64,000 nucleotides of DNA from Hyphomicrobiales bacterium (lineage in GTDB: Bacteria; Pseudomonadota; Alphaproteobacteria; Rhizobiales; Beijerinckiaceae): positions 186,001 to 250,000 of the forward strand of contig JAGWTA010000001.1 of assembly GCA_028869185.1 (NCBI GenBank), in the 5' to 3' direction. The notes beneath the pieces are model-generated. The model saw nothing but the letters and a program-made list of their open reading frames with translations, did not search any database and was not told the origin of the DNA. How positions within the stretch are numbered: position 1 is the first letter of the stretch; each line of letters starts with the position of its first letter. Position numbers and translations under genes: made by a program. Positions 33,797 to 42,739 of this stretch are shown one piece after another.

Positions 33797-34180
33797 TCAC
33801 TTCGTTTTGGCGATCAGCGCGGAGATGCCGCCATCAGTGGTATCGCCAACCGAACGGCCCGTTTCCACGCCATTCCTGAACACGATCAAGGTGGATTGCA
33901 TCCGCACGCCGAATTTTTTGAGCGCATCCTTTTGCGTGTCGAAATCGACGTCGTATATTTTCAAGGTTTTGTATTCCGGGCTGGCGGCGATTTTTTCCAC
34001 AATCGGCGCCTGCGCCTTGCAGGTCGGGCACCAGCTCGCCTTGACGTCCACAAGAATCGGATCGCCGGCCTTCAGCGCAGCGTTGAAGGAATTGACGTCA
34101 TAGGCGAGCATTTCCGCCGCATTTGCCGCGAATGCGAATGCGCTGCATGCGGCGGCGAGAACGATGGTGCGCAGTTTCAT
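33797..34180 (-). CDS. periplasmic thioredoxin-like protein
   Basis: This is a 127-residue product with a signal peptide (cleavage near ANA, residue 21) and a thioredoxin fold. The redox motif is WCPTC (variant CPTC dipeptide), followed by KAQAP and the cis-Pro region. The usual DsbA-like insertion is missing, so it is a reductive or electron-relay thioredoxin, not an oxidase, by inference. The ATG at 34180 has an AAGGATC site. It pairs with the CcdA-type gene downstream in one unit. Confidence 0.88.
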   Translation of the reverse strand: MKLRTIVLAAACSAFAFAANAAEMLAYDVNSFNAALKAGDPILVDVKASWCPTCKAQAPIVEKIAASPEYKTLKIYDVDFDTQKDALKKFGVRMQSTLIVFRNGVETGRSVGDTTDGGISALIAKTK

Positions 34181-34267
34181 GGCGAAGATCCTTTCCGGCG
34201 GCGTTCGCGCCGCATGAAGGCTTTTCGCCGGGCGGAGCGCTTTCGTTACACCCATCCACAGCGCGCC

Positions 34268-34295
34268 GTTTGACCGGGGCCGCTTGCGCGCTACA
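34268..34295 (+). promoter_or_regulatory. possible promoter of tex
   Basis: TTGACC (34268-34273) and TACAAA (34290-34295) are separated by 16 bases and resemble a sigma-70 -35/-10 pair. They lie 31 bases ahead of the tex start codon. No experimental support is available. Confidence 0.4.
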
Positions 34296-34326
34296 AACCG
34301 CCTCCCGTCAACATTGTGAGTCGCCC

Positions 34327-36636
34327 ATGAAATCGATCAATCTGCGTATCGCCGAAGAATTGCAGGTCGCCGAAAAACAGGTGGCGGCGGCGGTGGAGCT
34401 GATTGACGGCGGGGCGACTGTGCCCTTCATCGCGCGCTACCGCAAGGAGGCGACCGGCGCGCTGGACGATACGCAATTGCGCAATCTGGAAGAGCGCCTG
34501 CGTTACCTTCGCGAACTCGAGGATCGGCGCAAGGCGATCGTCGAGTCCATCAAGGAGCAGGGCAAGCTCACCGACGAACTGGCGGGCCAGATTGCGCTCG
34601 CCGACACGAAGGCGCGGTTGGAAGATATTTATCTCCCCTACAAGCCCAAACGTCGGACCAAGGCGCAGATCGCGCGCGAACAGGGGCTCGGACCGCTGGC
34701 CGAAGCGCTGCTGCTGGCGCCGGACAAGGCGCCCGCCGATCAGGCCGTTGCGTTCGTGCAGGGCGAAGTGGCGACGCCCGAAGCGGCTCTCGAGGGCGCG
34801 CGCGCCATCCTGGTCGAGCGTTTCGCCGAAGATGCGCAATTGATCGGGCGGTTGCGCGAGGATTTCTGGGCGCGCGGCGCCGCTGTCTCCAAGGTGCGCG
34901 AGGGCAAGCAGCAGGACGGCGCAAAGTTTTCCGACTATTTCGATTTTTCCGAGAGCCTTTCGAAACTCCCCTCGCATCGCATTCTGGCGCTGATGCGCGG
35001 CGAGCGTGAGGAAGTTCTCGATCTGCGGCTTGCGCCCGATCCCTCGGCTGATCCGCTCTCGCGCGTTCCCGGCCCCTTCGAGCTTGCGATCGCGCATCAT
35101 TTCGCCATTTCCGACAAGGGCCGTCCCGGCGACAAATGGCTGATGGATACGGTGCGCTGGGCCTGGCGCACGAAAATCGAGTCGCATCTTTCGGTTGATC
35201 TGCGCATGCGCCTGTGGACGCGGGCGGAGGACGAGGCCGTGCGCGTATTTGCCGCCAACCTGCGCGATCTTCTGCTCGCCGCGCCCGCTGGCGCACGCGC
35301 GACCATGGGGCTCGATCCCGGTTTCCGCACAGGCGTGAAAGTCGCCGTGCTCGATGCGACCGGCAAGGTTGTCGACACGACCGCGATCTATCCGCATGAG
35401 CCGCAGCGCAAATGGAACGAGGCGCTGCTGACGCTGGCGCAACTCGCGGTCAAGCATAAGGTCGAACTCATCGCCATCGGCAACGGCACCGCCTCGCGCG
35501 AGACGGACAGGCTCGCATCGGACCTGCTGGCGAAAATGCCCGACCTGAAGGCCACGAAAGTGATGGTGTCGGAAGCGGGCGCCTCGGTCTATTCGGCCTC
35601 CGCTTATGCCGCGCAGGAATTGCCGACGCTCGACGTCACGCTGCGCGGCGCGGTCTCCATCGCGCGCCGTTTGCAGGACCCGCTGGCCGAGCTGGTGAAG
35701 ATCGAGCCCAAAAGCATCGGCGTTGGCCAGTACCAGCACGATCTGGCGACCCACAAGCTCGACCGCTCGCTGGATGCCGTCGTCGAAGATTGCGTCAACG
35801 CCGTCGGCGTCGATGTGAACACCGCTTCCGCCAAACTGCTGGCGCGCGTATCGGGCGTTGGCGACAGCCTTGCGGAATCCATCGTGCTTCACCGCAACGC
35901 CAACGGGCCGTTCAAGACACGGGCGCAACTCAAGGACGTGCCGCGCCTTGGCGCGAAGGCTTTCGAATTGTCGGCGGGGTTCTTGCGCATCAACGGCGGC
36001 GAGCAGCCGCTCGACCGCTCCGGCGTGCATCCAGAAGCCTATCCGGTCGTGCGCAGGATTCTCGACAAGGCAAAGCTGCCGATCGACGAAATCATCGGCA
36101 ATGCGCGCGCGCTGTCAGGCCTGAAACCGGCCGAATTCACCGATGCGCAATTTGGTTTGCCGACAGTGCAGGACATTTTCAGGGAGCTGGAAAAGCCGGG
36201 GCGAGATCCACGTCCCGCCTTCAAGACGGCGGCCTTTAAAGAGGGCGTCGAAACCATCGGCGATCTGAAGCCGGGCATGATTCTGGAAGGGGTCGTCACC
36301 AACGTTGCCGCGTTCGGCGCTTTCGTCGACATCGGCGTGCATCAGGACGGGCTGGTGCATGTCTCGGCCATGGCGCGTGATTTCGTCAAGGATCCGCGCG
36401 CCGTCGCCAAGCCGGGCGATGTCGTGAAAGTGAAGGTTCTGGAAGTGGACGCGCCGCGCAAGCGCATCAGCCTGTCGATGCGCCTCGACGACAAGGAAGG
36501 CCCGCGCGAGGGCGCCATGCGCGGCGGCGGCCCGCGCCCTGATTTTCGCGCCGCCGAGCGTCGCAATCCCGCGCCGCAGGCCGGGGGTGGCGCGCTGGCC
36601 GAAGCGCTGAAGCGGGCGGCTGAAAAGCGCAAGTGA
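34327..36636 (+). CDS. tex: Tex-family RNA-binding transcription accessory protein
   Basis: Tex proteins bind nucleic acids and affect transcription and stress tolerance; the mechanism is unclear. In 769 residues the sequence has the Tex N-terminal helical region, a YqgF-like fold around residues 320-450 ([16 protein letters not shown]), helix-hairpin-helix units (for example [18 protein letters not shown]) and a C-terminal S1 domain at about 648-718 ([23 protein letters not shown]). The ATG at 34327 was chosen over an upstream extension that overlaps the divergent thioredoxin gene. lepA follows after 112 bases with a hairpin between. Confidence 0.95.
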   Translation: MKSINLRIAEELQVAEKQVAAAVELIDGGATVPFIARYRKEATGALDDTQLRNLEERLRYLRELEDRRKAIVESIKEQGKLTDELAGQIALADTKARLEDIYLPYKPKRRTKAQIAREQGLGPLAEALLLAPDKAPADQAVAFVQGEVATPEAALEGARAILVERFAEDAQLIGRLREDFWARGAAVSKVREGKQQDGAKFSDYFDFSESLSKLPSHRILALMRGEREEVLDLRLAPDPSADPLSRVPGPFELAIAHHFAISDKGRPGDKWLMDTVRWAWRTKIESHLSVDLRMRLWTRAEDEAVRVFAANLRDLLLAAPAGARATMGLDPGFRTGVKVAVLDATGKVVDTTAIYPHEPQRKWNEALLTLAQLAVKHKVELIAIGNGTASRETDRLASDLLAKMPDLKATKVMVSEAGASVYSASAYAAQELPTLDVTLRGAVSIARRLQDPLAELVKIEPKSIGVGQYQHDLATHKLDRSLDAVVEDCVNAVGVDVNTASAKLLARVSGVGDSLAESIVLHRNANGPFKTRAQLKDVPRLGAKAFELSAGFLRINGGEQPLDRSGVHPEAYPVVRRILDKAKLPIDEIIGNARALSGLKPAEFTDAQFGLPTVQDIFRELEKPGRDPRPAFKTAAFKEGVETIGDLKPGMILEGVVTNVAAFGAFVDIGVHQDGLVHVSAMARDFVKDPRAVAKPGDVVKVKVLEVDAPRKRISLSMRLDDKEGPREGAMRGGGPRPDFRAAERRNPAPQAGGGALAEALKRAAEKRK

Positions 36637-36656
36637 TGGCCCCAAAATAGGGCAAA

Positions 36657-36698
36657 GGGAGCAAAGAACCGGGGGTTCAAGCCCGATTCGCTGCTCCC
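36657..36698 (+). terminator. stem-loop between tex and lepA
   Basis: A 7-bp inverted repeat GGGAGCA/TGCTCCC (36657-36663 and 36692-36698) encloses a 28-base GC-rich interior with further pairing. No T-tract follows, so it is a weak terminator or processing site at most. Confidence 0.35.
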
Positions 36699-36748
36699 TC
36701 TGCGCTATTGGCTTTCTTTCCCGGGCCCCCGCTGCTATCCCCGCGCCC

Positions 36749-38554
36749 ATGACGACGCATCCGATCGACAACATCCGCAATTTCTCGATTGTCGCCCATA
36801 TCGACCATGGCAAATCGACGCTCGCCGACCGCCTGATCCAGACGACCGGCGGCCTGGCCGAGCGCGAAATGGTGGAGCAGGTGCTGGACTCGATGGACAT
36901 CGAGCGCGAGCGCGGCATCACCATCAAGGCCCAGACCGTCCGCCTCGACTACAAGGCCAAGGACGGCAAGAGCTATGTCCTCAATCTGATGGATACGCCC
37001 GGCCACGTCGATTTCGCTTACGAGGTCTCGCGCTCGCTCGCCGCCTGCGAAGGCTCGCTCCTGGTTGTGGACGCAAGCCAGGGCGTCGAGGCGCAGACGC
37101 TCGCCAACGTCTATCACGCGCTCGACGCCGGCCACGAGATCGTGCCCGTCCTCAACAAGATCGACCTGCCGGCCGCCGAACCCGACCGCATCAAGCAGCA
37201 AATCGAGGATGTCATCGGGCTCGACGCTTCGGACGCGGTGGCGATCTCCGCCAAGACGGGCCTCGGCATTCCTGACGTTCTGGAAGCCATCGTCACACGC
37301 CTGCCGCCCCCCAGGGGCGACGAAACCGCGCCGCTGAAAGCGTTGCTCGTCGACAGCTGGTATGACGCCTATCTCGGCGTCGTGGTTCTGGTGCGCATCG
37401 TCGATGGCGAGATGCGCAAGGGACAACGCATCACGATGATGGGCACCGACGCGCATTACGAGATCGATCGGATTGGCGTCTTCCGCCCGAAGATGCAGAA
37501 CGTCGAAAAGCTGGGGCCAGGCGAGGTCGGCTTCATCACCGCGCAGATCAAGCAGGTCGCCGACACGCGCGTCGGCGACACAATCACCGATGAAAAGAAG
37601 CCCTGCGCGGAAGCGTTGCCGGGCTTCAAGCCCGCCCAGCCGGTGGTTTTCTGCGGTCTCTTCCCGGTCGATGCCGCCGATTTCGAGGAATTGCGCGCAG
37701 CAATGGGCAAGCTGCGCCTCAACGATGCGAGCTTTTCCTACGAAATGGAATCGTCAGCCGCGCTCGGCTTCGGTTTCCGCTGCGGTTTTCTTGGCCTGCT
37801 GCATCTGGAAATCATTCAGGAGCGTCTGCATCGCGAGTTCAATCTCGATCTGATCGCGACGGCGCCCTCCGTCATCTATAAGATCTACATGAACAATGGC
37901 GACGTGCTGGAAATGCACAATCCCGTCGACATGCCCGATGTCGTGAAGATCGACCATATCGAAGAGCCGTGGATCCGCGCGACGATCCTGACGCCGGACG
38001 ATTATCTCGGCGCGGTGCTGAAACTGTGTCAGGACCGACGCGGCGTGCAGGTCGATCTCAATTATGTCGGCAAGCGCGCGATGGCGATCTACGATCTGCC
38101 TCTCAACGAAGTCGTGTTCGATTTCTACGATCGCCTGAAAAGCATTTCGAAAGGCTACGCTTCTTTCGATTATCAGCTGACCGATTACCGCGAAGGCGAT
38201 CTGGTGAAGATGGGCATTCTGGTCAACGGAGAGGCTGTCGACGCCTTGTCGATGCTCGTCCACCGCACGCGTGCGGAATCGCGTGGCCGCGCGATGGTGG
38301 AAAAGCTGAAAGAGCTGATCCCGCCGCACATGTTCCAGATTCCGATTCAGGCGGCGATCGGCGCCAAGATCATCGCGCGCGAAACCGTGCGCGCCTTGCG
38401 CAAGGACGTGACGGCCAAATGCTATGGCGGCGACGTCAGCCGCAAGCGCAAGCTGCTCGAAAAGCAGAAAGAGGGCAAAAAGCGCATGCGGCAATTCGGC
38501 AAGGTCGAGATTCCGCAGGAAGCGTTTATTGCGGCGCTGAAGATGGACAGCTAA
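36749..38554 (+). CDS. lepA: elongation factor 4 (LepA)
   Basis: This translational GTPase binds ribosomes and can back-translocate tRNAs; it assists translation under stress. The 601-residue product is of standard length, with G1 AHIDHGKST (16-24), effector threonine in RGITIK, G3 DTPGH, G4 NKID, and the LepA-specific C-terminal domain ([16 protein letters not shown]). An ATG at 36749 starts the highly conserved [17 protein letters not shown] region. It is downstream of tex but probably has its own promoter. The identification is secure. Confidence 0.97.
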   Translation: MTTHPIDNIRNFSIVAHIDHGKSTLADRLIQTTGGLAEREMVEQVLDSMDIERERGITIKAQTVRLDYKAKDGKSYVLNLMDTPGHVDFAYEVSRSLAACEGSLLVVDASQGVEAQTLANVYHALDAGHEIVPVLNKIDLPAAEPDRIKQQIEDVIGLDASDAVAISAKTGLGIPDVLEAIVTRLPPPRGDETAPLKALLVDSWYDAYLGVVVLVRIVDGEMRKGQRITMMGTDAHYEIDRIGVFRPKMQNVEKLGPGEVGFITAQIKQVADTRVGDTITDEKKPCAEALPGFKPAQPVVFCGLFPVDAADFEELRAAMGKLRLNDASFSYEMESSAALGFGFRCGFLGLLHLEIIQERLHREFNLDLIATAPSVIYKIYMNNGDVLEMHNPVDMPDVVKIDHIEEPWIRATILTPDDYLGAVLKLCQDRRGVQVDLNYVGKRAMAIYDLPLNEVVFDFYDRLKSISKGYASFDYQLTDYREGDLVKMGILVNGEAVDALSMLVHRTRAESRGRAMVEKLKELIPPHMFQIPIQAAIGAKIIARETVRALRKDVTAKCYGGDVSRKRKLLEKQKEGKKRMRQFGKVEIPQEAFIAALKMDS

Positions 38555-38563
38555 CTCAATCTT

Positions 38564-39238
38564 TTATTTGGCTGCGGCCTTGCCCGCAGCAGAAAGTTTC
38601 GCGTTCAGCGCCGCTTTCTTAGCAGCGGCCGCTGCAGGCCCAACATAGAAGTGTTGAAACAACTCTTCAATGATCTCCAAGCACCACTCGGCCTCTTCAG
38701 GGTCAACATCGATAATCTGAAGCGACGTCTTATCGGTTATCGGGTGAGCTGAGAAATTTCCAAAATTGCGGATCGCATCGAGCGTGTCATGAATCCGCTG
38801 CGGCAGCGCTTTCCTTACGTCCGGCTCGTTCAGTATGAGATCGATTTCTTTCGCCAGATCTCGATCCTTATATCCATGCGCATGCAACATGTTTTGCAGA
38901 CAACGCCTCGATAAGGCTGCTGAGGCTTTTGCGCTTATGGGAAGCACGTTGCAGGCTTCGATATAGTCGGTCGCAATCTCTAACGGTACTTCAGCAGGTA
39001 CTGGCCCGCGATTGGCACCCAAAGGGTGAACAACTCGCCAACCTCCTCTCAAATGGCCGAACCTATCGGTTAGACCGATTTCTATCGTCGGTCTGTTGCA
39101 ACCTGGGCAAACAGCGCTGCGATATTGCCAATGCAAAATCTCCGCTTCTACTTTTTCGTCGACATGTCGGCCTTGGCGCTCCATGTCGGCGTTGAACCAA
39201 TTATCGTGAAAATGGATGGAGCAGTGCGGGCATTTCAT
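38564..39238 (-). CDS. DUF4145-type protein with zinc-ribbon start
   Basis: This is a 224-residue product beginning MKCPHC and later CPGC, a likely four-Cys zinc ribbon (residues 3-50). A helical region follows (LSRRCLQNMLHAHG; residues 115-200) that resembles DUF4145 proteins, whose role is unknown but which are frequent in accessory and defence loci. Codon use differs clearly from neighbours: AGA, AGG, CTA, ATA, GTA and TTA appear repeatedly although almost absent in lepA. The ATG at 39238 starts the zinc ribbon; upstream extension would cross the antitoxin operator. It is divergent from the YefM-type antitoxin, 58 bases apart. Confidence 0.75.
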   Translation of the reverse strand: MKCPHCSIHFHDNWFNADMERQGRHVDEKVEAEILHWQYRSAVCPGCNRPTIEIGLTDRFGHLRGGWRVVHPLGANRGPVPAEVPLEIATDYIEACNVLPISAKASAALSRRCLQNMLHAHGYKDRDLAKEIDLILNEPDVRKALPQRIHDTLDAIRNFGNFSAHPITDKTSLQIIDVDPEEAEWCLEIIEELFQHFYVGPAAAAAKKAALNAKLSAAGKAAAK

Positions 39239-39260
39239 TGCAAACGTCCAATTATAACCT

Positions 39261-39298
39261 ATTGCGTTACTGTACCTAATCGAGTACAACAACGCAAT
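39261..39298. promoter_or_regulatory. 38-base palindromic operator of the toxin-antitoxin module
   Basis: Outer arms ATTGCGTT (39261-39268) and AACGCAAT (39291-39298) flank inner arms TGTAC (39271-39275) and GTACA (39284-39288), giving a near-perfect interrupted palindrome. It ends on the first two bases of the antitoxin start codon. The inner half-sites recall the TGTACA core used by YefM. It also lies 22 bases from the divergent DUF4145 start. Confidence 0.7.
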
Positions 39299-39551
39299 GC
39301 GCTCCACCTCCTACAGCGATCTCCGCAAGAACCTCGCAGCCGCGCTCGACAGCGTGACGAGCGATCACGAGCCCATGATTATAACTCGCGATCGCGGCAA
39401 ACCCGCAGCCGTGCTGATCTCGCTCGAAGATTTCGCTTCCTATGAGGAAACGGCCTATCTGCTGCGCAGCCCGAAGAATGTGAAGCGGTTGAAAGCGTCG
39501 ATTGTCGCGCTCGGCGCCGGCAAAGGGCGTGTGCGCAAGCTCGCGGAATGA
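39297..39551 (+). CDS. Phd/YefM-family antitoxin
   Basis: This is an 84-residue antitoxin. The N-terminal fold (STSYSDLRKNLAAALDSVTSDHEPMIITR) is the Phd/YefM DNA-binding dimer, and the C-terminal tail (ERSPKNVKRLK-type segment) neutralises the toxin. YefM-type antitoxins repress their own promoter through TGTAC-like palindromes, matching the operator at 39261-39298. The ATG at 39297 partly lies in the operator. It is followed, after 94 bases that hold a repeat, by a YoeB-type toxin gene. Confidence 0.88.
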   Translation: MRSTSYSDLRKNLAAALDSVTSDHEPMIITRDRGKPAAVLISLEDFASYEETAYLLRSPKNVKRLKASIVALGAGKGRVRKLAE

Positions 39552-39560
39552 GGACGCTTT

Positions 39561-39588
39561 CATTGCGAGCGAAGCGAAGCAATCCATC
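39561..39588 (+). repeat. REP-like repeat arm between antitoxin and toxin
   Basis: A 28-base copy related to the repeat arms at 39912 and 40003 (shared pieces CATTGCGAG, GCGAAGC and AAGCAATCCATC) lies in the antitoxin-toxin gap. It is in the same orientation as the left arm at 39912. It appears to be a partial copy. Confidence 0.7.
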
Positions 39589-39645
39589 CGCCGAAACGAT
39601 CCGCATTAATGGGTCGCCATGTCGGCTTGCGCCCCGCGGCGAACA

Positions 39646-39900
39646 ATGAGGATCGTTTTCTCGGCGGAGGCCTGGGACGATTACCTCTATTGGCAGGCGC
39701 AGGACCGCAAACTTCTGGTGCGCCTCAACGCACTCATCAAGGAATGCATGCGCACACCCTATGCGGGAACCGGCAAGCCCGAACCGTTGCGTCACGATCT
39801 CGCCGGCTGGTGGTCGCGCCGTCTGACGCAGGAGCATCGGCTTGTTTATCGCGTCGAAGGCGAAAGCCTGCTCATCGCGCAGTGCCGCTATCATTATTAG
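39646..39900 (+). CDS. YoeB-type ribosome-dependent mRNA endonuclease toxin
   Basis: YoeB cleaves mRNA in the ribosomal A site. The 84-residue product has the same length as E. coli YoeB and ends RYHY, with the catalytic His/Tyr pair at 83-84, plus conserved Trp/Arg in GWWSRRLTQEHRLVYRV. Most yefM-yoeB pairs overlap or abut; here 94 bases separate them and no strong ribosome site is visible before the ATG at 39646. An alternative in-frame ATG at 39619 would add nine residues. The toxin may be poorly translated compared with a coupled pair. Confidence 0.88.
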   Translation: MRIVFSAEAWDDYLYWQAQDRKLLVRLNALIKECMRTPYAGTGKPEPLRHDLAGWWSRRLTQEHRLVYRVEGESLLIAQCRYHY

Positions 39901-39911
39901 CGGTTGAACCG

Positions 39912-39950
39912 CCGTCGTCGCGAGGAGCGGATGCGACGAAGCAATCCATC
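39912..39950 (+). repeat. REP-like repeat, left arm
   Basis: This 39-base arm is an inverted copy of the arm at 40003-40040, differing at a few positions. Both share GCGAGGAGC and the segment GCGACGAAGCAATCCATC. It begins 12 bases after the toxin stop codon. Confidence 0.8.
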
Positions 39951-40002
39951 GGGTGGGCGTTGCAGAATTGCCTAGGCGGCGCCTTGCCATCATCCATGCG
40001 GG

Positions 40003-40040
40003 GATGGATTGCTTCGTCGCTTTGCTCCTCGCAATGACGG
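40003..40040 (-). repeat. REP-like repeat, right arm
   Basis: With the left arm it forms a long inverted repeat around a 52-base interior. It lies 28 bases from the 3' end of the MBL-fold gene and may also act as its terminator. Confidence 0.8.
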
Positions 40041-40068
40041 GGTGCGCCCGCTCGCAACCCTTACGCTC

Positions 40069-40959
40069 TCACGCCTCCGCAGCGACCGCCGAATCCCCCT
40101 GCAGCTTGAGCGGGATCATCAGATAGCGAACGCCGTTTGATTCGGCCGGCGGAAATTTGCCCGCGCGGATGTTGGTCTGGATCGAGGGCAGCAACAGCGC
40201 GGGCGCGGCCAGCGTCTTGTCCCGGGCGTTGCGCATCGCGACGAATTCATCCTCGCTCACGCCGTCGCGCGCGTGCACATTATGCGCGCGCTGTTCGGCG
40301 ACGCTCGTTTCCCACGCGAAACGGTCGCGTCCCGGCGCCTTGTAGTCGTGGCACATGAACAGGCGCGTCTGCGGCGGAAAGCTCAGAATTTTGCGGATCG
40401 AGCGATAAAGCTGGCGGGCGTCGCCGCCGGGAAAATCGGCGCGCGCCGTGCCGTAATCGGGCATGAACATCGTGTCGCCGACAAAGATGGCGTCGCCGAT
40501 CTTGTAAGAAACGTCCGCCGGCGTGTGGCCGGGCGTATGGATGACCTCGATCTGCAGGCGTCCGAGCGGCAGCCGTTCGCCGTCGCGCAAAAGGCGGTCG
40601 AAATCCCCGCCATCGGCCTTCAGGTCATTGGCCATGAACACGGGCCGGAAAATCTTCTGGACATCAATGATATGTTCGCCAATGCCGATCGGCGCGCCGG
40701 TCTTTGCCTTGACATAGGGCGCGGCGGAAAGATGGTCTGCGTGGGCATGCGTTTCGAGCGCCCAGACGATCGTGTAATCGCGCTCGCGCGCGGCCTTCAG
40801 AACGGCCTCGACCGAACGCGTGTCCACGGCGCCGTTGCGGGCGTTGTAATCGAGCACCGGGTCGATGACAGCCGCCTCGCGCGTCTGCGGGTCGGCGACA
40901 AGATAGGTGACCGTGTTGGTCGGCTCGTCAAAGAAGGGGATGATGTCCGGGTTCGTCAT
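40069..40959 (-). CDS. MBL-fold metallo-hydrolase (persulfide-dioxygenase-like)
   Basis: This is a 296-residue metallo-beta-lactamase-fold protein with metal motif THAHADH (HxHxDH), HTPGHTP and GDTMF, similar to ETHE1/Blh-type persulfide dioxygenases and glyoxalase-II-like enzymes. Sulfide or thiol metabolism is likely for this sub-family but glyoxalase-type hydrolysis is not excluded. The ATG at 40959 has a GGGAT purine site; a longer frame to 41034 lies in the intergenic region and lacks one. It is divergent from ahcY. Confidence 0.85.
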   Translation of the reverse strand: MTNPDIIPFFDEPTNTVTYLVADPQTREAAVIDPVLDYNARNGAVDTRSVEAVLKAARERDYTIVWALETHAHADHLSAAPYVKAKTGAPIGIGEHIIDVQKIFRPVFMANDLKADGGDFDRLLRDGERLPLGRLQIEVIHTPGHTPADVSYKIGDAIFVGDTMFMPDYGTARADFPGGDARQLYRSIRKILSFPPQTRLFMCHDYKAPGRDRFAWETSVAEQRAHNVHARDGVSEDEFVAMRNARDKTLAAPALLLPSIQTNIRAGKFPPAESNGVRYLMIPLKLQGDSAVAAEA

Positions 40960-41034
40960 CGCGCTGATCCCGCAAAGTGTGATGCATGCAGATGATATGG
41001 GTGGGCGTCGGCGGAACACAATCCGCAGCGTCAC

Positions 41035-41058
41035 ATAAACATTTCTTTATATCTTTAT
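41035..41058 (+). promoter_or_regulatory. A/T-rich inverted and direct repeat upstream of ahcY
   Basis: ATAAA-N6-TTTAT (41035-41050) is followed by a direct repeat of CTTTAT (41045-41050 and 41053-41058). This A/T block stands out in G+C-rich DNA and sits between two divergent genes of sulfur/methyl metabolism. ahcY in many Proteobacteria is under an ArsR-type regulator (SahR), but I cannot confirm that this is its site. Confidence 0.35.
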
Positions 41059-41122
41059 TGCCTTTTGCGATTTGCCCTGCTACAGGACGCGCCAAATCAA
41101 GCAAACGCCCGAAAGGCAGGCC

Positions 41123-42526
41123 ATGAGCAAGACGCACGATTACGCTATCGCCGACATCAAACTCGCCGATTGGGGCCGCAAGGAAATCGCCATCGCCGAG
41201 ACGGAAATGCCCGGCCTGATGGCCACGCGCGCCGAATACGGCAAGGCGCAACCGCTCAAGGGCGCGCGCATCGCCGGCTCGCTGCACATGACCATCCAGA
41301 CGGCGGTTCTGATCGAGACGCTGAAGGCGCTGGGCGCCGATGTGCGCTGGGCCTCCTGCAACATCTATTCGACGCAGGACCACGCCGCGGCCGCCATTGC
41401 TGCGACAGGCACGCCGGTTTTCGCCATCAAGGGCGAAAACCTCGTCGATTACTGGGAATACACCCACCGCATCTTCGAATGGGCGGACGGCGGCGCGCCG
41501 AACATGATCCTCGATGACGGCGGCGACGCAACGCTCCTCATCCATCTCGGCCTGCGCGCCGAAAACGGCGATACCGCTTTCCTCGACAAGGCGACCAACG
41601 AGGAGGAGCAGGTGCTTTTCGCCGCCATCAAGAAGCGCCTCAAGGAGCAGCCCGGCTGGTACAAGAAAAACGCCGAGGCCATCAAGGGCGTGACCGAAGA
41701 GACGACGACGGGTGTGCATCGCCTCTACGTGATGGAGAAGGAAGGCAAGCTCCTGTGGCCCGCGATCAACGTCAACGACAGCGTCACCAAGTCGAAATTC
41801 GACAATCTCTACGGCTGCCGTGAATCGCTGGTCGATGGCATTCGCCGCGGCACGGACGTGATGATGGCCGGCAAGGTCGCGATGGTCGCGGGCTTCGGCG
41901 ATGTCGGCAAGGGCTCGGCCGCCTCGCTGCGCAACGCCGGTTGCCGCGTCATGGTTTCGGAAATCGACCCGATCTGCGCCTTGCAGGCCGCGATGGAAGG
42001 CTATGAGGTCGTGACGATGGAAGATGCGGCGCCCCGCGCCGACATTTTCGTCACGGCCACAGGCAATGTCGACGTCATCACCGTCGATCACATGCGCGCG
42101 ATGAAAGACCGCGCCATCGTCTGCAACATCGGCCATTTCGATTCCGAAATTCAGGTCGCGGGCCTGAAGAATTTCAAATGGTCCAACGTCAAGCCGCAGG
42201 TCGACGAGATCGAGTTCCCGGGCGGCAAGCGCATCATCCTGCTGTCGGAAGGGCGTCTGGTGAACCTTGGCAACGCCACGGGCCATCCCTCGTTCGTGAT
42301 GTCTGCCTCCTTCACCAACCAGACGCTCGCCCAGATCGAGCTTTGGTCGAAGCAGGGCCATTACGCCCGCAAGGTCTACACGCTGCCCAAGCATCTCGAC
42401 GAGAAGGTCGCCTCGCTGCATCTCGACAAGATCGGCGTGAAGCTGACCCGCATGAGCGAGGAGCAGGCGGCCTATCTGGGCCTGCCCAAGAACGGCCCGT
42501 TCAAGCCCGATCATTACCGCTACTGA
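41123..42526 (+). CDS. ahcY: adenosylhomocysteinase
   Basis: The enzyme splits S-adenosylhomocysteine into adenosine and homocysteine, keeping methylation going. The 467-residue product shows the family's substrate-binding start ([15 protein letters not shown]), NAD-binding [10 protein letters not shown], and the conserved C-terminal end FKPDHYRY. Start at ATG 41123 after an AGGCAGG site. A strong terminator follows at 42551. The identification is secure. Confidence 0.97.
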   Translation: MSKTHDYAIADIKLADWGRKEIAIAETEMPGLMATRAEYGKAQPLKGARIAGSLHMTIQTAVLIETLKALGADVRWASCNIYSTQDHAAAAIAATGTPVFAIKGENLVDYWEYTHRIFEWADGGAPNMILDDGGDATLLIHLGLRAENGDTAFLDKATNEEEQVLFAAIKKRLKEQPGWYKKNAEAIKGVTEETTTGVHRLYVMEKEGKLLWPAINVNDSVTKSKFDNLYGCRESLVDGIRRGTDVMMAGKVAMVAGFGDVGKGSAASLRNAGCRVMVSEIDPICALQAAMEGYEVVTMEDAAPRADIFVTATGNVDVITVDHMRAMKDRAIVCNIGHFDSEIQVAGLKNFKWSNVKPQVDEIEFPGGKRIILLSEGRLVNLGNATGHPSFVMSASFTNQTLAQIELWSKQGHYARKVYTLPKHLDEKVASLHLDKIGVKLTRMSEEQAAYLGLPKNGPFKPDHYRY

Positions 42527-42550
42527 CCCTTTCCCGAGCGGAAAATGAAG

Positions 42551-42582
42551 GCGCGTCGCCGCAGGCGGCGCGCTTTTGTTTT
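42551..42582 (+). terminator. intrinsic terminator after ahcY
   Basis: A 10-bp GC-rich stem (42551-42560 with 42564-42573, one T-G pair, triloop) is followed by TTTTGTTTT. This is a strong Rho-independent terminator separating ahcY from the divL operon. Confidence 0.88.
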
Positions 42583-42599
42583 GCGTGGCGAAAATATGG

Positions 42600-42616
42600 T
42601 TACCGCGCCTTTAACC
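42600..42616 (+). promoter_or_regulatory. CtrA-like box upstream of the divL-type gene
   Basis: TTAC (42600-42603), seven bases, then TTAACC (42611-42616) fits the CtrA consensus TTAA-N7-TTAAC with one mismatch in the first half-site. It lies about 125 bases before the divL start. Confidence 0.5.
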
Positions 42617-42739
42617 CTTGCCGCGCTAAGGGTAGATTGAACTGATTCGGAGCAGCGGGCGGACGCTGTTCGAGGAGGCCGTTTGGGACCTGCTGCGCGG
42701 GGTTCTCTTGGCGCGTCTCCGCACAAGGGGATGAGAACT

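Noticed and set aside
36657-36698. tRNA-like pattern (7-bp closing stem and a T-loop-like GTTCAA piece)
   Set aside because: The span is only 42 bases. There is no D-arm, anticodon arm or CCA-compatible acceptor, so it is kept only as a possible hairpin.
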